A DNA stretch of 64,000 bases from Pelagibacterium lacus (GCF_003345525.1 NZ_QQNH01000006.1:62001-126000), one strand, 5' to 3'. Counted from the first letter of the stretch, positions 1-9,201 are shown. Program-made: numbers and translations. The notes: generated from the letters alone by a model not told the origin.

Positions 1-1083
1 ATCAAGCGCGACCTCGCCGCCAAGGCGGCCGGGGTGCGCATCATGACCGTGCACGGCGCCAAGGGGCTGGAAGCACCGGTGGTGATCCTCGCCGACGCGG
101 CCAGCAAGCCGCGCGGGATCAACGACACGGTCTATTTCGGCACCCATGCGGGGGCGCCCTTCCTCCTTTTCTGCCCAAACAGGGACAGCCATTGCGCCGC
201 CTCCCAGCCGCTGCGCCAGGCGCTGGAGGCGCGCGGCATGGCCGAATACTGGCGCAATCTCTATGTCGCCATGACGCGGGCCGAGGACCGGCTCTATGTG
301 GCCGGGGTCAAGGGCCAGGCCAAGCTCGAGGAAACCTGGCACGGCGCGGTGTCCCAGGCGCTGGGCGAACACGCCGAGCCGGTCGCCGATTTCGAGGGCG
401 CGCTGCGCTTTCCCGCCGGCGCGGCGCCTTCCGCCGCCATCGCCGAAGCACCGGCTGAGGAACGCCCCTCGGACCAGCCGCTTGCGCTGGGCCCGGTGCC
501 GCGCGCCGCGCCCATCCGCACCCTCGCGCCCTCGCGCCACGAGTTCGAAACGGGAAAGCTCGAAGCGCTGGCCCCGGCGGTGGAAAGCCTCCTCGACGCC
601 CGGGCAGCGCGCCATCGCGGCATTGCGCTGCATGCCCTGCTCGAACATCTGAGTGCCGTACCTCAGGAGCTGCGGGCCAGCGTGGCGCTGAGCGCCGCGC
701 AGACGCTGCTCCCCGACGAGCCCGACCTCGCGGCGCCGGTGGCCGATGCGGCGCTCGCCATCCTCTCGGCTCCCGAACTTGCCCCGATCTTCGGCCCCGA
801 TAGCCGCGCCGAGGTGCCGTTTTCCATCCTCGCCACCCGGGACGGCGCGCCAGTGCGCATTGAAGGGCGCATCGACCGGCTGGTGGTTTCGGACGCCGGG
901 GTCACCATCGTCGATTTCAAATCCGACGCCGCCGTGCCCGCCGGCCCCGATTCGGTTCCGCCCGCCTATCGCGCGCAATTGGGGCTCTATGCCGCAGCCA
1001 TGGCGCAGGTCTTCCCCGGCCGTCCCATCGCCACGGCGATCCTGTGGACGGCCGACCGCACCCTGATGCCGGTCGTGCTTTAA
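1..1083 (+). CDS. addA: Double-strand break repair helicase AddA, C-terminal part (5' end outside window)
   Basis: This is the C-terminal 360 residues of AddA, the helicase-nuclease subunit of the AddAB complex that resects double-strand breaks for recombination. The frame is open from the first base, so the gene begins upstream. The UvrD-type helicase motif V (VHGAKGLE, residues 17-24 of the visible part) is followed by motif VI (YVAMTRAEDRL). The last third carries a RecB-type nuclease: an acidic residue in EGRID and the D-x-K pair in VDFKSD. It stops with TAA at 1081-1083, 125 bp before trxA in the same direction. The addA-trxA-folC neighbourhood is familiar in alphaproteobacteria, which supports AddA over a generic UvrD helicase. 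Confidence 0.93.
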   Translation: MKRDLAAKAAGVRIMTVHGAKGLEAPVVILADAASKPRGINDTVYFGTHAGAPFLLFCPNRDSHCAASQPLRQALEARGMAEYWRNLYVAMTRAEDRLYVAGVKGQAKLEETWHGAVSQALGEHAEPVADFEGALRFPAGAAPSAAIAEAPAEERPSDQPLALGPVPRAAPIRTLAPSRHEFETGKLEALAPAVESLLDARAARHRGIALHALLEHLSAVPQELRASVALSAAQTLLPDEPDLAAPVADAALAILSAPELAPIFGPDSRAEVPFSILATRDGAPVRIEGRIDRLVVSDAGVTIVDFKSDAAVPAGPDSVPPAYRAQLGLYAAAMAQVFPGRPIATAILWTADRTLMPVVL

Positions 1084-1121
1084 GTCACGCCGATATGAGC
1101 GCCGCGCCGGGTGCGGCGGGG

Positions 1122-1150
1122 TTGAACTGGTTCCCGACTCTGCCTAGCTA
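1122..1150 (+). promoter_or_regulatory. Candidate sigma-70 promoter of trxA
   Basis: TTGAAC (1122-1127) and TAGCTA (1145-1150) are separated by 17 bp in the addA-trxA gap. The predicted start would lie about 50 bp before the trxA ATG. The -35 box is good and the -10 box mediocre, so this is a prediction only. Confidence 0.4.
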
Positions 1151-1208
1151 TGGTGCCATATCTGTGTTTGGACCCCGACATCTGGGGCCAGTTTCTGGAA
1201 GGTGAACA

Positions 1209-1532
1209 ATGACCGGACATGTGACCGACGCCAATTTCGCGACCGAAGTGCTGGGCGCCAAGGAGCCCGTGCTCGTCGATTTCTGGGCCGAATGGTGCGG
1301 GCCGTGCCGGGCCATCGCCCCGATCCTCGAGGAGATTTCGGGCGAGATGGAAGGCCGGGTCAAGATCGTCAAGCTCAATGTGGACGAGAACCCCGGCACC
1401 GCCGCGCAATATGGCGTGCGCTCCATTCCCACCATGATCCTGTTCAAGGGCGGCGAGGCGGCCGATATCAAGATCGGCGCCGGCACCCCCAAGGCGGGGC
1501 TGGTCAAATGGCTCGAAGGCCACGCGGCCTGA
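1209..1532 (+). CDS. trxA: Thioredoxin TrxA
   Basis: A 107-residue classical thioredoxin, a cytoplasmic protein disulfide reductase that supplies electrons to ribonucleotide reductase, methionine sulfoxide reductase and others. The active site WCGPC puts the redox cysteines at residues 30 and 33. The cis-proline segment (SIPTMILF, about residue 75) and the C-terminal amphipathic helix are present. Length equals the family norm. The ATG follows a strong Shine-Dalgarno (GGAAGGTG). It lies behind addA with its own candidate promoter and faces folC, with a shared hairpin terminator between them. Confidence 0.97.
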   Translation: MTGHVTDANFATEVLGAKEPVLVDFWAEWCGPCRAIAPILEEISGEMEGRVKIVKLNVDENPGTAAQYGVRSIPTMILFKGGEAADIKIGAGTPKAGLVKWLEGHAA

Positions 1533-1583
1533 CCCTCGCCTCTTCCGAACCTCTCGCCGCTCCTTTCGTTCTCCGGCGAGATG

Positions 1584-1621
1584 CAAAACGCCTCCGGCCC
1601 GATCAGGCCGGGGGCGTTTTG
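1584..1621. terminator. Bidirectional hairpin terminator between trxA and folC
   Basis: Sixteen-base arms (1584-1599 and 1606-1621) pair with one mismatch around a 6-nt loop. The outer bases give A-runs on one side and T-runs on the other, so the hairpin can end transcription from both directions. The folC stop codon (1603-1605) lies in the loop. Confidence 0.85.
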
Positions 1622-2895
1622 TTTTGCCTCAGCACCGCGCCGGCGAGATAGAGCGAGCCGCAGATCACCACCCGCGCGCCGGGGCTATGGGCGGCCCGGG
1701 CCAGCGCGGCGGGCACCGAGCGGGTGATGGCGGTCTCCAGCCCCCGCGCCCGGGCGAACCCGGCCAGGGCCCGCGCCGGCAATGCCCCCGGCTCGCCGGG
1801 AATGGGCACGGTGAACACTTTGGGCGTCATGGCCGCGAAAGCAGCGAAGAAATTGGCGGCGTCTTTCGATGCCATCATGCCGCAGACCAGCACCAGGGGG
1901 GCGGGGCGCTGGCGGTTCATGTCCTTGAGCGCCTGGGCCAGCACCTCGGCCCCGGCGGCGTTGTGCCCGCCATCGAGCCAGAGCTCCTGGTCCTCGGCGA
2001 GATAGGCGTTGAGCGCCCCGCGCAGGGGCATCAGCCGGGCCGGCCAGGTGACGGCGCGCAGGCCGCGGGCCAGCGCCGCCTCGTCCCCCGCCAGCCCGAA
2101 ATGGCGCAGCGCCGCGATGGCGAGGGCGGCGTTGTCGATCTGGTGCGCGCCGACCAGGGCCGGCAGCGGCAGGTCGAGCAATCCGTCCTCGTCCTGATAG
2201 ACCAGCTTGCCGCGCTGGGCGAAGCCGTCGAAATCGATCCCGGCGCAGAAGGGCGAGACCCCATGCGCCGCCGCCTCGTTCTCGATCACTGCCATGGCGG
2301 CATCGGGCTGGCGCGCCACGACGAGGGGGCTGCCGCGCTTGATGATCCCCGCCTTGGCCGAGGCGATCTCGGCAAGGCTGTCGCCGAGGAACTGGGTGTG
2401 GTCGGACGAGACCGGGGTGATCACCGTCCCCAGGGGGCGGTCGATGACATTGGTGGAATCGAAGCGCCCGCCCAGGCCCACTTCGAGCAGCAGCACATCG
2501 GCCGGGGTGCGCGAGAACAGCAGCAATGCCGCCGCCGTGGTGATCTCGAAAAAGGTGATGGGCCGGCCCTGGTTGGCCCGCTCGCATTCCTCCAGCGCCC
2601 CGTTGAGGGCCCGCGAGGACACCAGCCTGCCCGCCAGCCGGACGCGCTCGCGGAAGGCCACCAGATGGGGGGAGGTGTAGACGTGGACGCGCTTGCCCTG
2701 GGCTTCGAGCATGGCGCGCATGAAGGCGATGGTCGAGCCCTTGCCATTGGTCCCGGCCACATGGATCACCGGCGGCAGCCGGTCCTGCGGCCGCCCGATG
2801 GCGTCGAGCATGGCGAGGGTGCGCCCCAGCTCGAGATCGATCAGCTTGGGGTGCAGCCCGAGCAGCCGCTTCAGAATCGCATCGGTGCGGGACAC
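1603..2895 (-). CDS. folC: Bifunctional folylpolyglutamate / dihydrofolate synthase FolC
   Basis: FolC adds glutamate to dihydropteroate and then to reduced folates, using ATP. The P-loop GTNGKGST lies at residues 48-55, followed by the family segments YTSPHL and the metal-binding glutamate region (LLLEVGLGGRFDSTN). I chose the GTG at 2893-2895 (protein starts VSRTDAILKRLL, 430 residues), which has AGGA about 7 nt upstream. The frame stays open further but would run into accD and adds only low-complexity sequence. The 34-bp gap to accD suggests cotranscription with accD and trpA. The stop lies inside the terminator loop shared with trxA. Confidence 0.93.
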   Translation of the reverse strand: MSRTDAILKRLLGLHPKLIDLELGRTLAMLDAIGRPQDRLPPVIHVAGTNGKGSTIAFMRAMLEAQGKRVHVYTSPHLVAFRERVRLAGRLVSSRALNGALEECERANQGRPITFFEITTAAALLLFSRTPADVLLLEVGLGGRFDSTNVIDRPLGTVITPVSSDHTQFLGDSLAEIASAKAGIIKRGSPLVVARQPDAAMAVIENEAAAHGVSPFCAGIDFDGFAQRGKLVYQDEDGLLDLPLPALVGAHQIDNAALAIAALRHFGLAGDEAALARGLRAVTWPARLMPLRGALNAYLAEDQELWLDGGHNAAGAEVLAQALKDMNRQRPAPLVLVCGMMASKDAANFFAAFAAMTPKVFTVPIPGEPGALPARALAGFARARGLETAITRSVPAALARAAHSPGARVVICGSLYLAGAVLRQNKTPPA

Positions 2896-2929
2896 GGCCG
2901 GTCCTGTATTTTGTATCGTCAGGTTGACG

Positions 2930-3928
2930 CTATTCGGCGTGTCCGGCGACCGGGGTGGTGGCGAGCAGTTCCATCTCGTCCTCGCCGCCGGCTTCGGCGG
3001 CCACCGCCGCATCGCGCATCGAGACCGCGGCGGCGATCGCCGCCCCGCTGCTGCGCGCCGCCGGAATGGCCTCGTTGACCGGCGCCCGGGTCAGCATGCC
3101 GATCAGCGAGCCTATGGTCGAACGCAGATTGTGCCGGTGCACCACCATGTCGACCATGCCGTGCTCGTAGAGATATTCCGAGCGCTGGAAGCCCTTGGGC
3201 AGCTTTTCGCGGATGGTCTGCTCGATGACGCGCGGGCCGGCAAAGCAGATCAGCGCCCCCGGCTCGGCGATCTGCACGTCCCCCAGCATGGCGTAGGAGG
3301 CGGTGACGCCGCCAGTGGTGGGGTTGGTGAGCACGACGATATAGGGCAGGCCCGCCTCGCGCAGGCGCTGCACGGCGACCGTGGTGCGCGGCATCTGCAT
3401 CAGCGAGAGGATGCCCTCCTGCATGCGTGCCCCGCCCGAAGCGGTGAAGATAACGAAGGGCAGGCCGCGCTCGACGGCGGTTTCGAGGCCGGTGACGATG
3501 GCCGAGCCGGCCGCCATGCCGAGCGAGCCGAGCATGAAATCGCCGTCCTGCACCGCGACCACGGTGTCCTGGCCATAGAGCTTGCCCACCGCCACCACCA
3601 GCGCGTCCTCGGTGCCGGTCTTGGTGCGGGCTTCCTTGAGCCGGTCGGTATAGCGCTTGGAATCGCGGAATTTGAGCGGGTCCTGCACCACGCCGGGCAG
3701 GTCGATCTTAGAATATTCGCCGTCATCGAAGAAATGCGCCAGCCGGTCGGTGGGCTTGATCTTCATGTGATAGCCTGAATTGGGCACCACCCATTGATTG
3801 GCCTCGAGGTCGCGGTGGAACACCATCTCGCCCGTCTCGGGGCATTTCACCCACAGATTGTCCTCGACTTCGCGGCGGTTGAGGAAGGAGCGGATCTTGG
3901 GGCGGACGACGTTGTCGATCCAGTTCAT
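2930..3928 (-). CDS. accD: Acetyl-CoA carboxylase carboxyltransferase subunit beta AccD
   Basis: Beta subunit of the carboxyltransferase that moves the carboxyl group from carboxybiotin to acetyl-CoA, the committed step of fatty acid synthesis. It pairs with AccA, which is not in this window. The 332-residue length and the crotonase-fold core ([26 protein letters not shown]) are typical. The N-terminal zinc ribbon is degenerate: Cys29 (KCPETGE) remains, but the other three expected cysteines are replaced (VVPNSGYH in place of the second CxxC). Related Hyphomicrobiales AccD proteins, as I recall them, share this. It sits between trpA and folC in one leftward run. Confidence 0.96.
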   Translation of the reverse strand: MNWIDNVVRPKIRSFLNRREVEDNLWVKCPETGEMVFHRDLEANQWVVPNSGYHMKIKPTDRLAHFFDDGEYSKIDLPGVVQDPLKFRDSKRYTDRLKEARTKTGTEDALVVAVGKLYGQDTVVAVQDGDFMLGSLGMAAGSAIVTGLETAVERGLPFVIFTASGGARMQEGILSLMQMPRTTVAVQRLREAGLPYIVVLTNPTTGGVTASYAMLGDVQIAEPGALICFAGPRVIEQTIREKLPKGFQRSEYLYEHGMVDMVVHRHNLRSTIGSLIGMLTRAPVNEAIPAARSSGAAIAAAVSMRDAAVAAEAGGEDEMELLATTPVAGHAE

Positions 3929-4020
3929 GGCGATGTCTCGGTGTTATTTGGGGGGCGGCGCCCGCCTGGCGGGGGCACCTGTCATTGCGGCTGATATAGG
4001 AACCAATTATGGCAATACTA

Positions 4021-4848
4021 TCAGTTTCTGGCGCTGCGCGCACCTTGAGAAAGGCTGTGGACCAATCTGTGCACGGCCTCGGCCGTCTCGGCCACCGACT
4101 GCCCCCCGTCGCGGGATCGGGCGATTTCGGAGACCAGCGCCGAGCCGACCACGACCCCGTCCGCGTCCCTGCCGATGGCCGCCGCGTCCTCGGCCGATTT
4201 GATGCCGAAGCCGACCGCGACCGGCAGGCGCGTATGGGACTGGATGCGGTTGACCGCGTCGCCCACCGCCGCGCGGTTCTTGATCTCGGCCCCGGTGATC
4301 CCGGTCATCGAGACGTAATAGACGAAGCCCGAGGAATTTTCGAGCACCGTGGCGAGGCGTGCGTCGTCGGTGGTGGGGGTGATGAGCCGGATGAAGTTGA
4401 TGCCGGCGGCCAGCGCCGGCTTGCACAATTCCGCGTCTTCCTCGGCCGGCAAGTCGACGACGATGAGCCCGTCCACACCCGCTTCCACCGCCGCCGCGAG
4501 GAAGGCCTCGACCCCATAGATATAGATGGGGTTGTAATAGCCCATGAGGACGATGGGGGTCTCGTCATCGGTGCGCCGGAAGCGCGCCACCATGGCCAGC
4601 ACCTTGTCCAGCGTCATCCCCGCCTTGAGCGCCCGCTGCCCGGCCAGCTGGATGGCGACCCCATCAGCCATGGGGTCGGAAAATGGCATGCCCAGCTCGA
4701 TCACGTCGGCCCCCGCCCGGGGCAGGCCGGCGAGGATGGCGTCGGCGGTCGCCTCGTCGGGGTCCCCCGCCATGGTGAAGGAGACGAAGGCCGGCCGGTT
4801 CTCGGCCCGGGTCTTTTCAAACCGCCTGTCGATGCGTGTTGCGCCCAT
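4021..4848 (-). CDS. trpA: Tryptophan synthase alpha subunit TrpA
   Basis: Cleaves indole-3-glycerol phosphate to indole and glyceraldehyde 3-phosphate, passing indole to TrpB. The 275-residue TIM barrel has catalytic Glu51 ([11 protein letters not shown]) and Asp62 (DPMADG), equivalent to Glu49 and Asp60 of the E. coli enzyme, and the phosphate-binding GFGIKSAED near residue 220. It is the first gene of a leftward trpA-accD-folC run. Its usual upstream partners trpF and trpB are not adjacent; they lie at 38.3-40.2 kb on the opposite strand. This is best explained by an inversion with one end in the 86-bp gap before trpA. Confidence 0.97.
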   Translation of the reverse strand: MGATRIDRRFEKTRAENRPAFVSFTMAGDPDEATADAILAGLPRAGADVIELGMPFSDPMADGVAIQLAGQRALKAGMTLDKVLAMVARFRRTDDETPIVLMGYYNPIYIYGVEAFLAAAVEAGVDGLIVVDLPAEEDAELCKPALAAGINFIRLITPTTDDARLATVLENSSGFVYYVSMTGITGAEIKNRAAVGDAVNRIQSHTRLPVAVGFGIKSAEDAAAIGRDADGVVVGSALVSEIARSRDGGQSVAETAEAVHRLVHSLSQGARSARN

Positions 4849-4934
4849 TCACCGCTCCGCTCATTGTCCATGGATCGTTGCGCGCGATAAAGGCCATCCG
4901 CGCGCCGGAAGTCAACACCGGGCCGCCTCCGGCC

Positions 4935-5972
4935 TCAGCGCAGCCAGCCCGAGGGCTGGGGATGAAGGTCGATCAGCCCGCCCGCCACCGCGGCATCGAT
5001 GGCCGCCGCGTCCTCGTCCGAAAGATCGGGGGCGGCGAGGGTGCCCAGATTGTCCTTGAGCTGGGCGAGGCTGCGCACCCCGACCAGCGCCGAGGTCACC
5101 TCCCGGCGGCGCAGCACCCATGAGAGGGCCAGCTGCACCATGGTTTGCCCGCGCCGCTCGGCGATGGGACGCAGGCGCTCCACCGCCTCAAGCACGGCCG
5201 GGCTGGTATGGGAGGCGCGCATGGGGCCCTTCTGGTTGTCGGCCCGCGTCGTCTCGGTCGTGCCCCGGCCGTATTTGCCCGACAGCACCCCTTGGGTCAG
5301 GGGCGAGAAGGCGATGACGCCGATCCCCAGCTCGCGGCAGGCATCGATGGTGCCGTCCGCCTCGATCCAGCGATTGAGGATGGAATAGGAGGGCTGGTGG
5401 ATGGTGAGCGGCACCCCGAGCGCTTTGAGGATCGCATGCGCCCGCCGCGTCTCGGCCTCGGGATAGGAGGAGATGCCCACATAGAGCGCCTTGCCCTGCC
5501 GCACCATCTGGGCCAGCGCCCCCATGGTTTCCTCGAGCGGAGTGTCGGGGTCGTAGCGGTGGGAATAAAAGATATCCACGTAATCGAGCCCCAGGCGCTT
5601 GAGCGACTGGTCGAGGCTGGCGGTGAGATACTTCTTCGAACCGAACTCACCATAGGGGCCGGGCCACAGGCGATAGCCGGCCTTGGTCGAGATGATCATC
5701 TCGTCGCGATAGGGCTGGAAATCGCGGGCAAGCACCCGGCCGAACAACTCCTCCGACGATCCCGGCGGGGGTCCGTAATTGTTGGCGAGGTCGAAATGGG
5801 TGATGCCTTGGTCGAAGGCGAAGCCGAGGATTTCGAAGGCCGAAGGGTAATCGCGCGCCTCGCCGAAATTCTGCCACAGCCCCAGCGAGAGCGCCGGCAG
5901 CTTGAGGCCCGAGCGGCCCGAGGGCCGATAGGCCATGGTGTCGTAACGCGCGTCGGCCGCACGATAGGTCAT
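4935..5972 (-). CDS. Aldo/keto reductase, YghZ (glyceraldehyde 3-phosphate reductase)-like
   Basis: A 345-residue NADPH-dependent aldo/keto reductase. The catalytic tetrad is visible as Asp in ITHFDLANN, Tyr in NNYGPPPG, Lys in ISTKAGY and His in FYSHRYDP. These segments, and the WPGPYG region, match the YghZ/MgrA group, some of which reduce L-glyceraldehyde 3-phosphate or methylglyoxal. The substrate cannot be read from the sequence. A C-terminal cofactor segment (SALVGVRSLAQLKDNL) is present. It sits alone, in the same direction as trpA but with no conserved functional link, next to the inferred rearrangement breakpoint. Confidence 0.85.
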   Translation of the reverse strand: MTYRAADARYDTMAYRPSGRSGLKLPALSLGLWQNFGEARDYPSAFEILGFAFDQGITHFDLANNYGPPPGSSEELFGRVLARDFQPYRDEMIISTKAGYRLWPGPYGEFGSKKYLTASLDQSLKRLGLDYVDIFYSHRYDPDTPLEETMGALAQMVRQGKALYVGISSYPEAETRRAHAILKALGVPLTIHQPSYSILNRWIEADGTIDACRELGIGVIAFSPLTQGVLSGKYGRGTTETTRADNQKGPMRASHTSPAVLEAVERLRPIAERRGQTMVQLALSWVLRRREVTSALVGVRSLAQLKDNLGTLAAPDLSDEDAAAIDAAVAGGLIDLHPQPSGWLR

Positions 5973-6092
5973 GATGATGCTCTCCTTGCGAAAACCCGCG
6001 CCCGAGACCCCGGGCTATAGCTCTTGGCCTGAACCCTAGCGCCGCCCATTGCGCGCTGGCAAGAGGCGGCCGGCGATGATAAAGCCCCCGCC

Positions 6093-7097
6093 ATGACCGA
6101 GCCTGCCATCAAGATCGTCGCGCTGTACAAATTCGTCGACCAGCCCGATTTCGCCGTGCTGCGCGCGCCCATCGCCGGGTTCTGCGCCGAGCGCGCCATT
6201 CGCGGCACCCTGCTGCTGGCCCCCGAGGGGATCAACGGCACCCTGGCCGGCCCCCCGGCGGCCATCGACGCGCTGGTCGCCTGGCTCGAGGACGGCAATC
6301 TGTTCGGCGGGCGCTTCCGCGATGCGGAGGTCAAATACGCCTTTGCCGACACCCAGCCCTTCCACCGCATGAAGGTGCGGCTCAAGGCCGAGATCGTCAC
6401 CCTGCGCGCCCCCGAGGCCAATCCGGGCCGCGCGGTGGGCACCTATGTGGCCCCCGAGGACTGGAACGCGCTCATCGCCCGCGACGACATCGTCCTCATC
6501 GACACCCGCAACGACTACGAGGTGGCGCTGGGCAGCTTCCGCAAGGCGCTCGATCCGCGCACCGCCAGCTTCACCCAGTTCAAGGACTATGTGGCCGAAA
6601 ACCTCGACCCGCGGACGCACCGCAAGGTCGCCATGTTCTGCACCGGGGGCATCAGGTGCGAGAAGGCCTCCTCCTATATGCTCGCCCAGGGCTTTGAGGA
6701 GGTGTTTCATTTGAAGGGCGGCATCCTCGCCTATCTCGAGCACACCCCCGCGCAGGAAAGCCTCTGGGACGGGGAGTGCTTCGTCTTCGACGAGCGCGTC
6801 TCAGTCACCCATGGGCTCGGGATCGGGGAGGCGCAATTGTGCCGGGCCTGCCGCCAGCCCCTTTCCCCCGCCGACCGGGCGCGGCCCGAATTCGTCGAGG
6901 GCATCCAGTGCCATCACTGCGCCGCTGAGGACAATGGCGCGCGCCGGGCCGCCGCCGCCGAACGCCAGCGCCAGATCGATCTCGCCGCCGCGCGCGGCGA
7001 GGCGCATCTGGGCGAGGAGGGGCGCGCCATCGCCGAGCGCCGGCGCCGCGCCAGCAAGGCCCGCCGCGAAGCCGACCGCAAGCGAAGCGCTCAATAG
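6093..7097 (+). CDS. trhO: tRNA uridine(34) hydroxylase TrhO (rhodanese-domain YceA)
   Basis: TrhO makes 5-hydroxyuridine at the wobble position U34 of several tRNAs in an oxygen-dependent, prephenate-independent way. The 334-residue protein has an N-terminal ferredoxin-like domain (residues 5-95, VALYKFVDQPDF) and a rhodanese domain with the active loop CTGGIRC. A C-terminal region has paired cysteines (CRACRQP, CHHCAAE) that look like a zinc ribbon, and a basic tail. The ATG follows a spaced, weak ribosome site. The 3' end overlaps the convergent acetyltransferase by 7 bp. Confidence 0.93.
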   Translation: MTEPAIKIVALYKFVDQPDFAVLRAPIAGFCAERAIRGTLLLAPEGINGTLAGPPAAIDALVAWLEDGNLFGGRFRDAEVKYAFADTQPFHRMKVRLKAEIVTLRAPEANPGRAVGTYVAPEDWNALIARDDIVLIDTRNDYEVALGSFRKALDPRTASFTQFKDYVAENLDPRTHRKVAMFCTGGIRCEKASSYMLAQGFEEVFHLKGGILAYLEHTPAQESLWDGECFVFDERVSVTHGLGIGEAQLCRACRQPLSPADRARPEFVEGIQCHHCAAEDNGARRAAAAERQRQIDLAAARGEAHLGEEGRAIAERRRRASKARREADRKRSAQ

Positions 7098-7609
7098 CCC
7101 GCGGGCGGCGGCGGGGCGGCGTCGAGCAACAGGTACATATGCACCTGGTCGAGCCAGCGCCCCTGCTTGAAGCCCGCCTGGGGCAGGGTGCCGGCCAGGG
7201 TGAACCCCAGATGCTCGTGGAAGCGGATCGAGCCGATATTTTTTGCTTCGATCACCGCGATTATCAGGTGGAAGCCCTTGTCCCGCGCATCGGCGATCAG
7301 GGCCTGCATCAGCGCCCGGCCGGCGCCGCTTCTCTGGGCGTCCGGCGCGAGGTAGACCGAATGCTCGACCGTCTTGCGATAGCCCGGCTTGGGCCGGTAG
7401 GGGCCATAGCTGGCATGGCCGATGACGCGCCCTCCGGCCTCTGCCACCAGCACGGGAAAGCCTTCGGCCAAGCGCGTCTGCAGCCAGGCCCGGCGCTCGT
7501 CCAGCGTCTCCTCGGTCTCGGTCCAGATGGCGTCGAGGTGGCGGACGGCGTGGTTGTGGATGGCGAGGATCGCCGGCAGGTCGGCCGGGGTGGCGGGGCG
7601 GACGATCAC
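7091..7609 (-). CDS. GNAT-family N-acetyltransferase, phosphinothricin/methionine-sulfoximine acetyltransferase type
   Basis: A 172-residue single GNAT domain. The N-terminal IVRPATPADLPAIL, the region AIWTETEETLDER and the acetyl-CoA loop QRSGAGRALMQAL near residue 90 fit the COG1247 group. Its members acetylate amino acids such as methionine sulfoximine or phosphinothricin-like analogues. The start is the GTG at 7607-7609; the frame continues upstream but only as antisense-like arginine-rich sequence over the next gene. It lies 11 bp downstream of the alpha/beta hydrolase, so the two are probably cotranscribed. The specific substrate is unknown. Confidence 0.85.
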   Translation of the reverse strand: MIVRPATPADLPAILAIHNHAVRHLDAIWTETEETLDERRAWLQTRLAEGFPVLVAEAGGRVIGHASYGPYRPKPGYRKTVEHSVYLAPDAQRSGAGRALMQALIADARDKGFHLIIAVIEAKNIGSIRFHEHLGFTLAGTLPQAGFKQGRWLDQVHMYLLLDAAPPPPAGY

Positions 7610-7620
7610 CGGCGCCGTCC

Positions 7621-8385
7621 TCAGGTCAGCCGCAGCACGGTCTGGCGCAGCAGCTCCAGATCGCTTTCGCGCGACAGGCGGTGGTCCCCCTCGGGCACGA
7701 GGGTGAAGGTCACCGGGTCGGAAACGAGGTGGCTGACCAGCTTGAGCGCATGGGCCGGCGGCACGTCGGTGTCGCGCCCGCCCTGCAGGATCGCCACCGG
7801 GCAATGGGTGCGGATCGGCGTCCCGAACAGGAGGTGACGGTCCCCGTCCTCGATCAGCGCGCGGGTGAGGACATAGGGCTCCTCGGAATAGTCCGAGGGC
7901 TGTTCCACCCGGCCCCGTTCCCACAATTGCGCCAATTGGGCGTCGGTGAAGCCGTCGCGCATCAGGTCGCGGGTCATGTCGACGGCTGGGGCGATCAGCA
8001 CCAGGGCCAGCACCCGCTCCACCCCCTCGGCCCGCAGCGCCCTGTTGAGCAGCAGGGCCAGCCAGCCGCCCATGGAGGAGCCGATGACGATCTGCGGCCC
8101 CTCGGTCAGCGCGAACACCGCCTGCGCCTCTTCGAGCCAGCGCGAGATGGTGCCCTTGAGAAAGGCCCCCCCCGACTGCCCGTGGCCGGAATAGTCGAAG
8201 CGGGTCACCGCCAGCCCTTCGGCCGCGCCCAGCGCGTCGAGCGCCTCGGCCTTGGAGCCGGCCATGTCGGAGCGGAAGCCGCCGAGCCAGAACAGGCCCG
8301 GCGCCCCGCCTTCGCGGACCCGCGTGGCGATGGTCCGTTCGGCCTCGCCTGTGCCGACGGAAAGGGTGCGGGGGATGGGCGCCAT
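7621..8385 (-). CDS. Alpha/beta hydrolase (ABHD10-like esterase/thioesterase fold)
   Basis: A 254-residue alpha/beta hydrolase with a full catalytic triad: nucleophile Ser in IGSSMGGW, Asp in GGRDTDVP and His in PEGDHRLS. The oxyanion segment (LFWLGGFRSDM) and the YSGHGQSGG strand resemble the ABHD10-like group, reported as thioesterases or esterases of small acyl compounds. I start at the ATG at 8385 because GAGAAGG sits 6 nt before it. An in-frame ATG at 8409 is the alternative. It precedes the acetyltransferase in a probable two-gene unit. Substrate unknown. Confidence 0.82.
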   Translation of the reverse strand: MAPIPRTLSVGTGEAERTIATRVREGGAPGLFWLGGFRSDMAGSKAEALDALGAAEGLAVTRFDYSGHGQSGGAFLKGTISRWLEEAQAVFALTEGPQIVIGSSMGGWLALLLNRALRAEGVERVLALVLIAPAVDMTRDLMRDGFTDAQLAQLWERGRVEQPSDYSEEPYVLTRALIEDGDRHLLFGTPIRTHCPVAILQGGRDTDVPPAHALKLVSHLVSDPVTFTLVPEGDHRLSRESDLELLRQTVLRLT

Positions 8386-8509
8386 TGAACCTTCTCGTTT
8401 CGTCACCATATCAGGTATCGTGTAGCCACGCCGCGCGGGCGCGGCAAGCCCGGTTCGCCTTTGGCGCGAAAAGAGCGGCCAATGGCCGCTTTTCCGCCGT
8501 GTTTGCCTG

Positions 8510-8538
8510 TTGACTTTGTGCCCGTTTCCCAAGATTTT
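8510..8538 (+). promoter_or_regulatory. Candidate sigma-70 promoter of infC
   Basis: TTGACT (8510-8515), a 17-bp spacer and GATTTT (8533-8538) lie about 58 bp before the infC start. The -35 box is strong, the -10 moderate. Confidence 0.45.
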
Positions 8539-8595
8539 AGGGCGATGCCGCGCGGCCGACCGCACGCTTTACCAACAGCTGAAGGATACATCACC

Positions 8596-9132
8596 ATTCG
8601 TCGTCCGATGAGACCCGTGCAGCCCCAGAAGGATGGGCCGCGCTCCAACAACGAGATTACCGTCCCCGAAGTCCAGTTGATCAATGCCGAGGGCACCAAT
8701 ATCGGTGTCGTGCGCACCAGCGAAGCCATCGCCATGGCCCTGGATGCGGGCATGGATTTGGTCGAGATCGCTCCCAACTCCACGCCGCCGGTGTGCAAGA
8801 TCCTGGATCTGGGCAAGTACAAATACGCCGCGCAAAAAAAGGCCGCCGAGACCCGCAAGAAGCAGAAGGTCATCGAGGTCAAGGAAATCAAGCTGCGGCC
8901 CAATATCGACGACCACGACTATGACGTGAAGATGCGCTCGGTGGAAAAGTTCATCGGCGAGGGCGACAAGGTCAAGGTGACCATGCGCTTCCGCGGCCGC
9001 GAGATGGCGCATCAGGAAATCGGGCTGGAACTGCTCAACAAGGTGCGCACCCAGTTCGACGAGATCGCCAAGGTCGAATCCAATCCGCGCGCCGAAGGCC
9101 GCCAGATGGTGATGGTGCTCGCCCCGCGCTGA
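8596..9132 (+). CDS. infC: Translation initiation factor IF-3, AUU start
   Basis: IF-3 binds the 30S subunit, keeps it from 50S and checks start-codon pairing. I place the start at ATT 8596-8598, giving 178 residues beginning [21 protein letters not shown] lies 9 nt upstream, and the length matches the roughly 180-residue family. Starting at the next ATG (8608) would drop the conserved N-terminal residues. Rare AUU starts are the established means by which infC limits its own translation. The N domain (residues about 16-85, KYKYAAQKK linker) and C domain ([24 protein letters not shown]) are intact. A perfect terminator follows. Confidence 0.94.
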   Translation: MRRPMRPVQPQKDGPRSNNEITVPEVQLINAEGTNIGVVRTSEAIAMALDAGMDLVEIAPNSTPPVCKILDLGKYKYAAQKKAAETRKKQKVIEVKEIKLRPNIDDHDYDVKMRSVEKFIGEGDKVKVTMRFRGREMAHQEIGLELLNKVRTQFDEIAKVESNPRAEGRQMVMVLAPR

Positions 9133-9157
9133 GCTCCCCCGGCCCTCTCGACATGAA

Positions 9158-9190
9158 AAAGGCCCCGCTTTCCGGCGGGGCCTTTGTTTT
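9158..9190. terminator. Intrinsic terminator after infC
   Basis: A perfect 11-bp stem (9158-9168 with 9175-9185) has a 6-nt loop, an A-run in front and a T-rich tail behind. It separates convergent infC and the membrane protein gene and could serve both. Confidence 0.88.
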
Positions 9191-9201
9191 TGGCGCCGCT
9201 G

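Noticed and set aside
7610-7924. Upstream extension of the acetyltransferase frame over the alpha/beta hydrolase
   Set aside because: The extension is Pro/Arg-rich shadow sequence; the GTG at 7609 begins the GNAT fold.
8468-8494. Hairpin GCGGCC-AAT-GGCCGC with flanking A and T runs before infC
   Set aside because: It looks like a terminator, but no gene ends into it from either side; probably incidental or a relic. Not listed as a feature.
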